The notes beneath the pieces are model-generated. The model had not been told where the DNA came from. It made no database searches and saw nothing but the letters and a program-made list of their open reading frames with translations. Both the position numbers and the translations under genes were made by a program. A DNA stretch of 64,000 nt from Atherinomorus stipes (lineage: Eukaryota; Chordata; Actinopteri; Atheriniformes; Atherinidae): NCBI GenBank assembly GCA_023101725.1, contig JALJCO010012849.1, forward strand, positions 620,001-684,000, given 5' to 3'. Shown one piece after another: positions 35,327 to 47,469 of this stretch. The number at the start of each line of letters is the position of its first letter. Within the stretch, counting starts at the first letter, position 1.

Positions 35327-35597
35327 TTAAGGGGGCATTTTAGAAAAATCACCTGGATAGATTTACTGAATCGGGCAACAGATTAAGTTGGCATCTGGTT
35401 CATTCTGAGATTACTAGGAAAAAGGACAGCAGTGCTATTATAGATGGCAGAGGGGGGTGGGGTGGGGGTTGTCTCTCCTGAACCAAGCAAGCTGCGTCTT
35501 GTTTTCAAAATATTCCACCTTTATCATTTTTTGGTCAAATGAATCTCTACAGCGTGCCTACCGATTAGCCTACTCACATTTTGTCATTATTTGTTAA

Positions 35598-36359
35598 AGG
35601 TATAATGACATAGCAGTAAAAACTATTTCATGTTGTTGGCATTACTGCATATGTAAATACTCCAACGAAAAAAACGGCACTTTTTACAGCGGAGGATTTT
35701 TTTTTAAACGCCAGACTTCCCTTCCTCAGTAAAAGAGTTGAGTGTGGTAATGATATGCAGCTTTACCCAGAGACCACGTTGACCCCATTTTGATTGGCTA
35801 CACCTTATTTGGCTATAACCTTATTTAGAGAAACTGGGTAAAGCTGCCCTAGCGGTCGGAGTTTGCTAAAGGCTAACTGTTAGCAACATGTGCACTTCAG
35901 ACAGTGAGCTATGTTTATCAGACAACACAGCATTTAGAAAATAAATAAACCACAGGTAATGACAAGATTGCGGTCGCCTCCCTCAGTGTTGCTTTCTTTT
36001 AAATCCATTTGTTTGAAAACCCAGACCTGACTGCTGAGCAGTTACTCAGCTCCACTTACGCAGTTGAATCAGCCAGGGAGGGGGTGAGGGCTGAGCGAAG
36101 GGTGGAAGGAGAGAGGAGGGGCCCTCCTCCCTACTTCCACCCTCCGCTCACTGGTGTGCTCTGATTGGAGCAATTGAATTACGTAGAATGATAAGCTGCC
36201 GTCTGATTCAACCATTTTTGAACAAAGAAACAAAACTGACGGACCATAAACAGGGACTTTGATACTCACTTTGGACATTCACATGGCCTCATCAGTGCAC
36301 AACAGATCATTTTACATCCCCAAAACCCAAGAAAAGTGAAATTTGATATCATGGCACCT
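35598..36359. mobile_element. TTAA-flanked MITE, AGGTnnnATGA ends
   Basis: TTAA at 35594-35597 and 36360-36363. Ends AGGTATAATGACAT and, inverted, AGGTGCCATGATAT match at 10 of 14. Length is 762 bp. Confidence 0.55.
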
Positions 36360-36363
36360 TTAA

Positions 36364-37375
36364 ATGTGGTGCTCTGCTTCTGAGACTAAGGTTGCAGAGA
36401 TGCTGACCGTGTAATGAACACTGACACAAGAAGATGAAGGATATACAGGTTTCCCAGCATTATGTGAATCGAAATCAATGCAAACAAGTAAAAGGGCATG
36501 AGTGACTGTTTCACCAAGCACACGAAGCCTCGCGTGGAGGGCGTCTTTGCAGTGATGGCCATTAGTTATCAGCATCTGTCTCCTTGCTGCATCTTTCATC
36601 AGATCTCAGCGCGGCAGTCCTGCATTGACATTGAGGCCAGCTGTTTCAACACAATCTCGTGTGGTTAAGACAAGAGGAAGGGTGGGATGGCATTTCCTGG
36701 GTGAAGACAGTATGTACAGAGATGGCTGCTGGTCCTCATGGGGCCAGCACAATACTTTAATCACCTCACACCTCTCCTCTGTTTCATCCTCCCACCCCAG
36801 ATGCCCAAAGCAGCCGGCCAGCATTAGAAGATCATTTTTTTTTAATCTCTCTGGTTTTCACATTCACCAAGTTTTCTCTCGCCCCTCTTTGTCCTACTTC
36901 CCCATCTGTGTCTTTCTTCCAACGTCCTTCACTCTTTTTCCATCTTGTTGTCCTCTCCATTTATTACTTATTGACCATTTATGTGTCTCTACCTGTTTCT
37001 CTCACCCTCTACCTCTGTCTCAACATGGTGTCTATGAAGATAAATGTGACCCTATGGATACATGATATCTATTATCCAGCCTCAGTCAATACACCCCCAT
37101 GTAACAAGGGCAGATCCTTATAGATGGAGAAAGAGAGTGACATAAAAAACAGGGAGGAGGAGAGAAAGTCTGCTTTTTTCTTTTTAGACTGGTACATGTA
37201 CAGTACGTTGCTCATAATACAAGGGAACAATCGGTGCATTTGTCCTGAACTGATGAACTGATCCATTCTTGGCTCTTACTTTTGGTGGCAATAATGAACA
37301 CATCAGAGCTACACACACACACAGAAAAGAGCTTGATCAAATTGTTGCCTCATGCATTTCACAATGAGTTGTGGT
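36364..37375. other. No gene seen
   Basis: Several short open frames on both strands overlap (36360-37266); none shows a domain or splice-bounded exon. CT-rich tract at about 36840-37020. Confidence 0.45.
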
Positions 37376-37379
37376 GAAA

Positions 37380-38270
37380 ATTATTAACCCAAATAGCTAA
37401 TCAACCAATGACATGGCAGCATCTCAGTGCATTTCAGCAAGATGCTCGCTGAAGTTCAAACTGAGGATCAGAATGAGGAAGAACAACAATTTACATGTAA
37501 GTGATTTTAAACATGACTTGGTTGCTGGTATTTCAGAAACTGCTGTTTTACTGGGATTTTCATAAGGAACCATCTCTAGGATTTAAAGAAATCTGGAATA
37601 GAGAAACTGTTGTTTGGATAAAAATGCCTTGTTGATGTGCGAGTGAAGAGGAGAACTGGCAGACTGACGATAGAAAAGCGACAGGAACGCAAATAACCAC
37701 TATTTCCAACTACTGCATATGCAGAACATATCCAGCTCTGAAGCAGATGGGCTACAACAACAGCTGACCACACCAGTGCCAGATATGAACAGGAAACTGA
37801 GGCTTCAGTTCACACAGGCTCAGCAAATTGGACAATAGAAGATAAAGAAACAGAACTTGGTCTGAGTCTTGATTTCAGCTCCACACTCAGACTCTAGGGT
37901 CTGAATTTGTCATTAACAACAAGAAGCATGAATCCTTCCTGTCTTCTATCAATGACTCTGGCTGCTGCGAGTGGTGCTATTTTCTTAACACAGTTTGGAC
38001 CCGACTGTAGTACCAATTGAGAATCATTTAAACACCACCTGAGTAACATGTCCATCTCTTTATGATGGCAACTTCCAGCAGGATAATGCACCATGTCACA
38101 AAGCTCAGATCATCTCCAACTGCTTTCTTGAACATGACAATGAGTTCACTCTACTCCGATGGCCTCCAAAGTCACCAGATCTCAGTCCAGAGCATCTTTA
38201 GGATGGTGGAACAAGGTCTCATCATGGCTGTGCAACCAACAAATTTGCAACGACTGTGTGATGCCATCAT
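37380..38270 (+). pseudogene. Tc1/mariner transposase pseudogene, 5' and central part
   Basis: The sequence follows a common fish Tc1-type transposase in order. Recognisable are TTTCAGAAACTGCTG-TTACTGGGATTTTC, GAGGAGAACTGGCAGACTG, CTGAAGCAGATGGGCTACAA, the FQQDNAPCHKAQIIS-like stretch (from about 38069) and the EFTLLRWPPKSPDLSPE-like DDE-region stretch (from about 38142). Several stops and frameshifts make it non-functional. It stops abruptly at about 38271, where an L2 LINE enters; a short 3' remnant resumes after the LINE. Confidence 0.8.
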
Positions 38271-38271
38271 G

Positions 38272-38957
38272 TCATGTCAACAGTTAAATCCTATTAACTG
38301 AGGAACTTAAGAGGATTCAATGTTGACAAATCTCTTTTAAAAATGTTTTATTCATGCTTTATTGGGTCCATTTTAACTTTTGTAATGATCTGCTGCTTTG
38401 GTAACCTTAGCATTGCGAACAAAAACAGGCTGGGAAATATTGTCAAGCTTTGCAGGAAGATTGTTGGCAAAGACTTGATTGATCTTAACCATGTTTTTCA
38501 AGTTAGAGCTGCTAAGAAGGCAAAAACTATCCTTGAGGACCCACAGCACCCCCTACACGCAGAGTTTAGACTCTTGTCAAGAGGGAGGAGATTTGCTTAT
38601 GTTAGGAAGGCCAAATCTAATAGATACCTAAGGTCATTTCTCCCATCAGCTGTTGGTTTTTTAAATAAGTTATAGGCACTTGATGCCAATGCATAAATTG
38701 CATTGTTGGGCTTTTTGAATAAATCATAGACAATTGCTGTCTCTTGCATGTTGTTTTTTTTTTTACTATTTTGCGTTGTTTTATTGTATTTATTCTTACT
38801 TTTTTTCTTTCTTTTTTCATCTAACTGTCCATGATGTAATGTAATCCACAAGTTAGTATGTTTTTCTTGTTGTTTGCTCGGTTCTGTGTATATATGGACT
38901 ACAGCTGCAAAACAAATTGCCCCTCTGGGACAATAAAGATTTTCTTATCTTCTCTTA
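38272..38957 (+). mobile_element. L2-type LINE, 5'-truncated ORF2 end and 3' tail, inserted in a Tc1 copy
   Basis: The frame reads LRNLRGFNVDKSLLKMFYSC, then ILTFVMICCFGNLSIANKNR, HPLHAEFRLLSRGRRFAYV and NRYLRSFLPSAVGFLNKL before a stop at 38673-38675. This is the C-terminal end of an L2-clade reverse transcriptase ORF. A 3' UTR follows, ending CCCCTCTGGGACAATAAAG and TTTTCTTATC. An in-frame TAA lies just upstream of LRNL, so even this fragment is damaged. Confidence 0.85.
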
Positions 38958-39002
38958 ATATGGAGCAAAGTCACTGGTACAGTACTAGTAGGTGAACCAA
39001 GT
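38958..39002 (+). pseudogene. Tc1/mariner remnant, 3' part after the LINE
   Basis: AATATGGAGCAAAGTCACTG and GTACTAGTAGGTGAACCAAG resemble the end of the same Tc1-type element that breaks off at about 38271, with an internal deletion. Confidence 0.5.
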
Positions 39003-42000
39003 AAAGTGCTAATTTTCTTGTAGTTGTCTATATACAGTAATAAGATGTTGTTGTTTTTTTTCCATTTACCAAACACTGGAGTCACCCCCTGTTGCCCATC
39101 AGACAGACAGCAGGTCAAAGACATCCTCAGTGGCTTTATCATTGAAAACAGGTCCTGCTCTTATTCTTCTGTTTTTCTGAAGTTATGACTCCTATCACAT
39201 CACAGCTTTTTAGCCTGACTGGTGTGAGATCATAAAGGAGTTTGAGAATTCCAGAGTACATAAAATTGTCGTAGCATCATGATGCAACAACTCCCCGTGT
39301 GTGTGCAAACACAGTGGTGCTGTGCTGTCCATCTTTGCACCGAGTCTACGGTTGACTCGCTGTTTAATGACCCATGTCTTCCTGTTTGATCGCGTTGGTC
39401 ATGCAATCACTTTCCTGAATCTATTGAACATACATCACCACAAAATGTTTAGTGCATGCTGCTTGCTTTGGTAAACATTCTAAATGTCAATGCGTGCAGG
39501 GACAAATGAGCAGCATACAAAGTTTGACTGTTTGTGTGTGTGTGTTTGTGCATTCGCTGCATGACAGGCCAATTCATTCTGTTGTGACAGTAATTCTGAG
39601 GGATTGTATTGATTGGTCCTGATGGAGGCTGAGATATCAAGTAGAAGGACACTTGTCTCTGCCCATCTCTGGCTTTCTCACTCACTCTTTTTCTTTGGCA
39701 AACAGACACACCTGCACAGACTCTAAAGTACACACACTGATTCAGAAACTCGTCTGGAGAGACTGCATCAGTGGATAGAAATAGAAAGTAATCACATAGT
39801 TAAGTGATTACACAACAATTTCAGCCTCCAGTCTACAAGCCATTCTTTACCTTGCCCTTGTAAAGTCCACCGTGTTTTAACGACTGAGAAGGGAATTCAC
39901 TAACAGCTCTCTTCATCACGACTAGAAAACCGTCTCTCTTTGTGGTCTACCTCAGATAGGGATCAATTTATGTCATAATGGCTTGTTTGAAGTGAATTCT
40001 CAGCAGGAGTTTATTCTAAAGCTCCGCTTCATTAGTTTTTCATCAGCATTCACAGAAAAAAGAACTTGAAGATGGGGATTATAGTGTGTGACATCAGTGT
40101 GTGCCGTCAGCACGGCCTCATCGGCTGATTGTGACGTCTGACCATGTGGCTGCTCCGGTAAAACCATATTTGTGAGGTGCTGGGTGTTCTTTATCTGCGT
40201 TGGTTCAGTTTGGTTCAGACCTAACACGTATCAGTCGTCTCATTACTCTGTAATGGCTCTTTAATTGGTCCTTTAATGGAGCTTTTTTTTTTTTTTCTTT
40301 CTTTTTTTGGAGGACCTAATTGGTGTTTTGCAGCGTAGCCAGCAGTCCCTTCCGCCTGCCAGCCAGAGCAGGATCCTTAGGGCACTCTCAGGTGTCTGAG
40401 CTGATTGCCTGCCTGCCTGTTTGCTCTCAATCTGTCAGTGCTGAAGCCATACTGGCAAGAAAGGGAGTGAAATTGCAACAGAGTAAAGTGTGTGTATGTG
40501 TGTGTTCCTGGAGAAGGTGTCAGCGTGGCACGCCATCCTTCAGGCGGCGCCACGACAGGACCCATCTGCCAGCCAAAACCGAGGGACTGGTCTCAGCAAC
40601 TCTGGCATGGGCAGCACAGCTCCCCTCACCTTTCCACTTCCCTTTAACATGGCTCTTTTCTTCCTCTTCGTCATCCTGCTACACATTCACCCAGTTATTC
40701 ATTCCTTTGCTGCCCTTATTGTGCCGTCTGATTCTTTTCTTTCCATCCCCTGTTTTTGGGAACGATGAGTTATGCTGCTTTCTTGTGAAGCCTCGCCTTC
40801 TCACCTCAAACAGATGAGTCTACTTACTATTTAAAATGAAAAATATATATTCTGAGCTGAAATCTATTTTTGCTCATGACTTGCTCCAAATTCTGCTTTA
40901 TTTTTGTATTGGATGCCTTTATATATCCCATCAGTCACTCCCTTTATGCATCGACACCCTCTCTGAAACGGGTCGGTGGATTAACATAATATTCTTATTG
41001 ATTTATCTCGTCTGAAGAGGGGAAAAAAACAAAATGACTGTAGTTGTTGTTTTACAAACCCCAAATGTTAATCTGCTTTCACTGCAGCTTCCAGCTCTGC
41101 AGGTTTGACACCTGTAGAACAAATTAAAGCGTGGAGATAATGCTACAGGTCGTGCTGGTGGGTGGACACCACAGTCTGGAATAAGCTGTCTAGAAGAAGT
41201 TGGATCCCAAGTGTCAACTGACCCCAGATCAGCTAATTGGGAGGTGATTATCAGCCTGTCACTGCTGGAGTGTGACTGACAGACATTCTCATCAGGAAGC
41301 AGCGAATCATTCACACAACGATAAACACGGAGTAACAGCGAGCACGAGCAGATGCCCAGAGTCCATAACAAACTCAGATGGCAGACACAACACAAACGCC
41401 TAATGTGTGAACACACACTCACATGTTGGTCTGCTTCCTGTGACCCGCTCTGTCCGTGTGCAGGTCCAACTTTTACAGAACATCTTCATGGCAGCTGCAA
41501 GCTTCTTATTTTTTGGTCGCAGGTTTCCCTTTTTTTTTTTTTCATTTGTCTGCCTGGACGCTACAGACTCAGCCACAAAGGATGTCAGGTGTAATTTGGG
41601 AGGATGAGACATCTGTCCAGTTATTATCAAGCTGCTCTGCAGCATCAGCTGACCTGCAAAGTGATGCAGGGAAAATTCATTTGTTTGTTATAATCATGCA
41701 GGACTGAGTGGAGTTTTCCACAGAACTGTAACAAAAGTAGGGAAATTTGTGTTTGGTGGATTATTTCTTTGTTGTAACCATGGTTAACAGTCTTAACCCT
41801 TTAACTGCCTGTTCTACCATTTAGTGGAGTAACATTTTTCAGTGACTGTAATAAATCTTATTAAAAATGTGGCAGTAAACATGGCTTAGTCATCTCAACT
41901 ACTTGGTTTGGGTATGTGAGACCAAAAGTAAGTGTTATTGCAATAAAAAGCAGCCAGAAGACAATCAATCGTAGGTAATTTTACTTTGATGGACATCTGT

Positions 42001-42570
42001 ATTTAAATGAACTGGAGTTAACAGAAGAGAAGTTAAACAACAACCAACCTTTTTTTTTTCTTTTTGCGGTTTTCTCAAGATTCTGTTTGGCAGCAGGAGA
42101 GGCAGCGAGTCAACGAGCACGTCACTTCTTTTCTTTGGTTCACTGGATGGTCCGTTTGCTTTCACAGTGTGAGCAAACTGCACCAGGGTTCACTTCAGTA
42201 AACTTTTCTAGCAAAACCAGAGTTCAGGCGTGAGGTCACACTGCTCTAAACCAATTGCGTCATCTGTGGAAGCAGACCTAACTGTTCCCAAAAACTGAAG
42301 TCCAGGATTTACAGAACCTGCGTTTGATGGATTATTTAATTTTGACTTGTCAGCCAGCCGCTGATTGGCTGATATGTCACTTCAGCATTCTGACTTAAGG
42401 GGAATGCAACCACAAAAAGTATACCGTCATAGTCTAAAACATTTTTTCTGAAAGCACATTTCTAGAAACTTGTGAGTGAAAAAGAATAAAATAGTGTTTT
42501 AGCTCATTGATGAATGATATTCTTTGTTATAAAAGCAACACTTGAAAGGTACAACTCAGCATAGAGGTTC
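39003..42570. other. No gene seen
   Basis: Bases 40120-40330 contain a TAAT/ATTA-dense stretch (CATTACTCTGTAATGGCTC, TTTAATTGGTCCTTTAATGG) that could bind homeodomain factors. The plus-strand frames at 40320-40817 have no recognisable domain. T-rich tracts at 40280-40310 and 41530-41545. Confidence 0.4.
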
Positions 42571-42574
42571 TAAA

Positions 42575-43076
42575 GGGAGCTTCATACCACGGATACGGAC
42601 GAAATTGGCCCGTCTGTACCAAACGTTGTCTTCGCACCTGACCTACATACCTCCGTCCTTTTCACCATTGTTATAAATGTTGCTTCGTACACCCTCTAGG
42701 GGGCAGTGTTGCGTTGAAATTACCACCATCGACAATCGCGAACATGGCGTCGGTAGTGAAGGTAGTTTTGCTACGACTACTCCAGAAAAGGCAAGAAAAA
42801 AATAAGTGTACGTACGCAGTGGTGGCGTGTCAATTAAACTTTTGACATTTCCAAATGCCCTCCTCCTCCTCTTCTTCGTCGATTTTCACAAATGGGTAGA
42901 GTCTGTAAATTCTGACTCTATATGGCCACCACGATTTCCAGTGGTATTGCTCCGTTTCGTCCGAAGCACTCCGGATTCATAAGCTCTCTCAAAACGGACA
43001 TATTGACAGACAAAACGACCTTCAGATACGGATGAAAGCATCCATATCCGTATTTACAGCAGGGCATGAATGGGCT
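42575..43076. mobile_element. MITE related to 34778-35326, copy 2
   Basis: The right end, ATGAATGGGCT before TTAA (43077-43080), and internal CCCTCTAGGGGGCAGTG and CCAGTGGTATTGCTCCGT match copy 1. The left flank is CTAA rather than TTAA. Confidence 0.65.
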
Positions 43077-43080
43077 TTAA

Positions 43081-43610
43081 AGCTTCAGTGGAGAGAAGTG
43101 ATTAGAGAGTGCATGATTAACTTTTATACTTCCAGGTCTTATTATTTCACAGACACTTTCAGGTGAGAAAAATGAAAAGGACAAAGTATTTATGGTTTCA
43201 AATCCAGGATGGATGTAGTGTTATGGATTTGTCAGTTGCCTGAAAATGTCTCTGGTCTGACCCTCAGAGTTCCAATACTCTACTCTGCTTACATTGTCAG
43301 ATTTAATTTTTTTAAAAAAATCTGAACAATTGACTCCTAAGGACATAAATTTACACTGAAAAATGGAGCAAGTTTGGTCAGTGCAGTGCTGTATTCTGAG
43401 TTGCACTAAAAGCCTGGATATGTAGTGTTTGGTTTGTTTGGTTTTTGTTAACCCCTTTTCCAATAAGGTTAAAAAGTAAACAAAACAATGGTCTATAAAA
43501 AAGGGCCACAGTTAAAAAATGTGTTTACTGGTTTAATTTGAGGTTCGTATGATTATGGTTGAACATGAAAGTTCACTGATTGGTTCATTTGCTGTTTCGT
43601 GTGATTCGGT
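43081..43610. other. No gene seen
   Basis: AT-rich. The minus-strand frame at 43221-43463 has no recognisable features. Confidence 0.5.
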
Positions 43611-43618
43611 ACTGGGAG

Positions 43619-44048
43619 TAGGGCTGGGCGATATATCGATATGAAAAATATATCGATATATTTTCAAATGAGATATGGAATTGGACCATATCGCCCATAT
43701 CGAGATATAGAGTTTAATGTGTGTTTGTTTTGTCTTTGTATATAAATGCTGACCTTACTAGGGTTTGTTACATTTAATTCTGTGTAATGTTCCTTACTTG
43801 CATGTGCGAGTATAATTACATACAGTATTTTACAGTATTTCTGTTTACATTTTATATTTCTTTGAACAGCTGAGCATTATTTCATCCGGACTGTTTAAAT
43901 TAAACTACTTGTAATGTCATATTTGGCTCCGACTGGAACAAAATATTTGCTCTCACTTTGTGATAGAAATATCGAGATAAATATCGTGTATCGATATTCA
44001 GCCTAAATATATCGAGATATGACTTTTGGTCCATATCGCCCAGCCCTA
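43619..44048. mobile_element. hAT-type MITE, intact, TAGGGCTGGGCGATAT ends
   Basis: The 16-base ends TAGGGCTGGGCGATAT / ATATCGCCCAGCCCTA are perfect inverted copies. A perfect 8-bp duplication ACTGGGAG lies at 43611-43618 and 44049-44056. Length is 430 bp with CGATAT-rich subterminal arms. Confidence 0.92.
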
Positions 44049-44089
44049 ACTGGGAGGAGACTCAGGAGGTCCATGTCAGGATGCCCCCC

Positions 44090-44525
44090 AAATATGAATA
44101 AGTGATATGAAGACATGCAAGAAAATGTTATTGGGTTGAGGGATGAAGATGATGATGGACAGATAGATGAGGAAGAGAGGAAGGGAGGGAGGAGAGGGAG
44201 AATAAATGAAGGAAAGAAGGGTGCGGGAGGTGGATAGGAGAGGAAGTAAGGATAGAAGGATAGATAAAGGAGTGGATAGGTAAGCAGGAGGGAGGGAGAA
44301 TAATAGAATGAATGACTGAGGAAGGAGGAGGGGTGAAGGAGGAAAAGATGTGAGGGAGGATGGAAGGAAAAATGGAAAGATGAAGGACAATGAAGATGGA
44401 TGGATGGTTGAAAGAAGGAATAGAAACATGAATAGATCAGGGAGGGTGAGTGTCTGAATGGAAGAAGAAAGAACGGGTGCAGAGAAAGGATGAATGCAGG
44501 AAAAGGATGGATGGAGTGGTTGAGC
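44090..44525. repeat. Purine-rich degenerate GGAA/GATG tract
   Basis: Irregular GGAAGGA, GATGGATGGA, GGAGGGAGG units run for about 430 bases, starting 30-40 bases after the hAT MITE. Minus-strand Ser/Pro/Phe-rich frames (44003-44527) come from this composition. Confidence 0.8.
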
Positions 44526-44712
44526 ATCTTAAGTTAACTAGTTAACTTCATTTGTGTAAAATCAGGTCGTTATTTGTTTCATTTTTATAAGATGTGTTCA
44601 GGCTTAAAAACCAGTGTCTAAGTTTAAACCAGGGCACCACATGGTCTGTTAACATCACTACTCTCAACAGCTAGTGGAGGGTGATCCCTCTCACCGGCTG
44701 AACCAACACCCT

Positions 44713-44919
44713 TCAACATGCAGTGTCTGCTTTAAAAAAAAAGGCTTCAATGGGGTCAGACTGAGGCAACAGTTCATTACAGACATTCAGCAACGCTCCA
44801 GTCGTTCCCGATGGCCAGCTGTCAATTCGTTGAATAAACTCAGCTAAATTTTTAGCGTCTGATGCCGGGAGTGTAGACTGAACAGCTTTTAAAGAAAACA
44901 AGTCGGGAAAACCGCTCAT
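44713..44919 (-). CDS. Unrecognised 68-codon open frame
   Basis: The frame starts MSGFPDLFSLKAVQSTLPAS and continues NLAEFIQRIDSWPSGTTGAL and ELLPQSDPIEAF, ending after a T run at a TGA. Residue composition is globular, with amphipathic helix spacing and few rare codons, unlike neighbouring random frames. There is no homology I can name. It could be a short gene, a first exon or a decayed gene copy. The slippery-looking TTTTTTTTTAAAG near its end may reflect a frameshift. Confidence 0.25.
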   Translation of the reverse strand: MSGFPDLFSLKAVQSTLPASDAKNLAEFIQRIDSWPSGTTGALLNVCNELLPQSDPIEAFFFKADTAC

Positions 44920-46080
44920 TTTTTAGCATCTGAACACGAAACTTGAGCTGTCAGCTTCCTGCTACAGACAGTCTCTATATTAACACTCAGCGTGCAATTA
45001 CCCATAAGCACCCACCCAGGTGATCTTAATAAGAGTCGCCTTCTGCTTTTGCATTCTGCACACACAGATTATGGAGCTGATCAGTTCGACCCCACTGTCA
45101 GACAGATGGAACCCAAAGGGGGAGTCTTACAGAAACACCACCATCCAGCTCCCCCTGCCCTTCGTGCTACATGACCTCCAGCATTGAGCTCACCACATGG
45201 CTGCTGACTGACAATCAGAGGCCTCTCAGAGGGACGGAGGAAGGGCTGGAAGTCAGTGAGGTTGTTTCCGGCCATCATTGTGCCTGCTGGCAGCGAGCGG
45301 CTTCAGTTCATGCTGCAAGAAATAAACTTAGCTTGACCTGAAACTTGCTTAAGAGGCTAATCGGAAACTTCGTTGCAGTTGTCATGGAAGCAGGAGCTCT
45401 GAATTTTGAAGTTGCATTATTAAATTTTTGCCACGAACCGTATCAAGAGGCTGACAGGAACAGATTTTGTCTGGGCTTATAAAGTCGTGTTAGGGACAAG
45501 GTGTCAGTAAACACATCCATCAGAGGTGGACTTGCAGTTGAGTTTCTTAGCCGTGTCAGCTGCATTCTCTTGCTTTTTGAAGTTTTGGTTTAACCCGCCA
45601 CAGGAAGATACCTGGCACTTGATCTGAACTCCTCCGTGGTGAATTAAACTCCCTGACTTTGTTAGATGATGGAACTGTTCAGGTCGTGTACTGAAAAGTC
45701 ATCTGTCATCAGTCCACGGATTCCCTGGATGTGTTCATATGAGGAAGACTGAGCTGCTTTAAACAATCTTAATGACTACTTAACACTTCCAGCCAATTGC
45801 ATCAGCAAAATGCTCAAAAAGGGCAGACATGAAATTGCAAAGTAACAACGCTGAGAGGCTGAAGAAAGCCAGAACCCACAATGACAAGAGACAAGCTGGA
45901 CGAAGTCGCATAAAACAACAACAGGTTGTGTATGTGACAGTGTGGGGTCCTGTCACTATGCCTCTGATTGATCATGCGCCCTGGCTACATGGCCACAGGG
46001 ATGTCCCTTTGTGCTGAAAGGAAGGAACAAGTTTAGCTTTGTGTTTATGAGCAGTCATGAAAAACTGCAGCTTTACATGC
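44920..46080. other. No gene seen
   Basis: Mixed composition; short frames on both strands at 44992-45278 overlap and are not recognisable. Confidence 0.45.
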
Positions 46081-46091
46081 CTGATGACCTA

Positions 46092-46117
46092 ATATATATA
46101 TATATATATATATATAC
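46092..46117. repeat. (TA)n microsatellite
   Basis: About 12 TA units ending at the left terminus of the TIR element copy 2. Confidence 0.9.
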
Positions 46118-46120
46118 ATA

Positions 46121-46658
46121 TGGTCATCCTCAAAATTATTCAAACCCTCCAATTAAAGAAAAAAAAGGTTATATTTACAACAGTTATTCAAACAGGAAAC
46201 TAAAGAAACTAATAAAAAATAAAAAATTACAAAATTATCTTTTAGTGAATTAAAATATTGCTTTTGAACTGTGGTTGAAAATGTTAATTTTAAAATACCA
46301 AACAAACAAAACTGTCCCAGACACATCAGAGCACCTTTCCCATGAACAGTGGGCCAACATGCCTGCCAACAGGTGCAGACGTCTTCCTGAACATTAGAGA
46401 AAACACCTGATTGCTGTGATTATGTCAAAGTGTTGCTCAACAAAATTTTAGCTTCGGAGCCCCATCATGCTTGTTTACTTGTTTTGTTTTTTGTGTGTTT
46501 TTTTTTTTTTATATTTCTGTTGAATCACATTCAAAATCGGTGTCATTAATTTTATAGAATTTTTATTTATTATCAATTTCGTCAATTTCAACTTATTTCA
46601 CTGACAGCTGAATTTTTTTGTCAGTAATGGAGGGTGGGAATCATATTAAGGACGACTG
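46121..46658. mobile_element. TIR element, CAGTCATCCTC family, copy 2
   Basis: The ends TGGTCATCCTCAAAATTATT and, at the right, TAAGGACGACTG are flanked by TA. It matches 1446-1923 along its whole length in the same orientation (for example TTTTAGCTTCGGAGCCCC). Confidence 0.75.
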
Positions 46659-46869
46659 TATGTATAAACATCATCTAACCCTTGACATGATTTAATTTGC
46701 CTTATTTGTTTAGTGCGGATCAACAACAAACCAAGCTCAAGGCACTTTTACAGACACAGTTAAATTCAATGCATTGTAGTTCAATTATAATGTAATTAAT
46801 AGTAATCTATTAAATGAGCCATGAATTATCCAATTTATGATAGCAGAAACCAATTATCTGAAAAGGGGG

Positions 46870-47285
46870 TCCTTTACAGTAGGGCCCGGGAAAGAAAAAA
46901 GGAGAGGAGAGGAAAAGGGAAGCAAAAAAAGAAATAGAGGGGGGTTGGAGGGAACCCAAAAAAAAAGAAAAAGGGAGGGGGGAGAGAAAAAAAAAGGGGG
47001 GAAAAAGCTATTAAAAAAGAGGGGGGGGGGTAAGGAGGGAGAACAAAGGAAAAAAAGAAAGGAGGGAGAAAACGGAAAACAAAAAAAAAAAGGAGGAGGG
47101 GGGGGGGAGAAAGGAAAAAAAAGGAAAAAAAAGGGAGAAAAAAAAAAAAGAAAGGGGGAAAAAAAAAAAAAGGAGGGGGGGCGGGGAATAAAGAAGGGGA
47201 GAAGAAGAAAGAGAAAAAAATAAAGGGGGGAAAGAAAAAAGAGAGGGGGAGAAGGGAAGAAGGAGGGGGGGGGAGAGGGGGCACG
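46870..47285. repeat. About 400-base nearly pure purine tract
   Basis: The plus strand is almost only A and G, with short runs of up to a dozen of each. Translated frames on both strands (Lys/Gly/Glu and Phe/Pro/Ser) are composition artefacts. An A-rich tract continues to about 47460. Confidence 0.9.
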
Positions 47286-47469
47286 AATAAAATAAATCAT
47301 AGATGAAAATATTATCAATTTAATCTTTTTTATTTATTAAAAGAGAAAAAAGTAAAAAAATAGAAAAAGGCCCCCTTATATTTTTAATTAAAAAAAAAAA
47401 AAAGAAAAAAAAAAAAAAATAAAGAAAAAAAATATAAACAAAAAAAAAGAAAAAAGAAAAATTAATGTA

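Noticed and set aside
36625..37065. 146-codon plus-strand frame
   Set aside because: Second half is a CT-rich low-complexity run; no recognisable motif.
40320..40817. 165-codon plus-strand frame
   Set aside because: No domain, no splice support, and several overlapping alternatives on both strands.
44003..44527. 174-codon minus-strand frame
   Set aside because: Ser/Pro/Phe/Leu-rich translation of the GGAA/GATG tract, running into the hAT MITE end.
1446..46658. Paired 500-base repeat as a segmental duplication
   Set aside because: Both copies end at the same inverted termini, so they are transposon copies.
46837..47318. Open frames of 128-154 codons on both strands
   Set aside because: They are Lys/Gly/Glu or Phe/Pro/Ser low-complexity translations of the purine tract.
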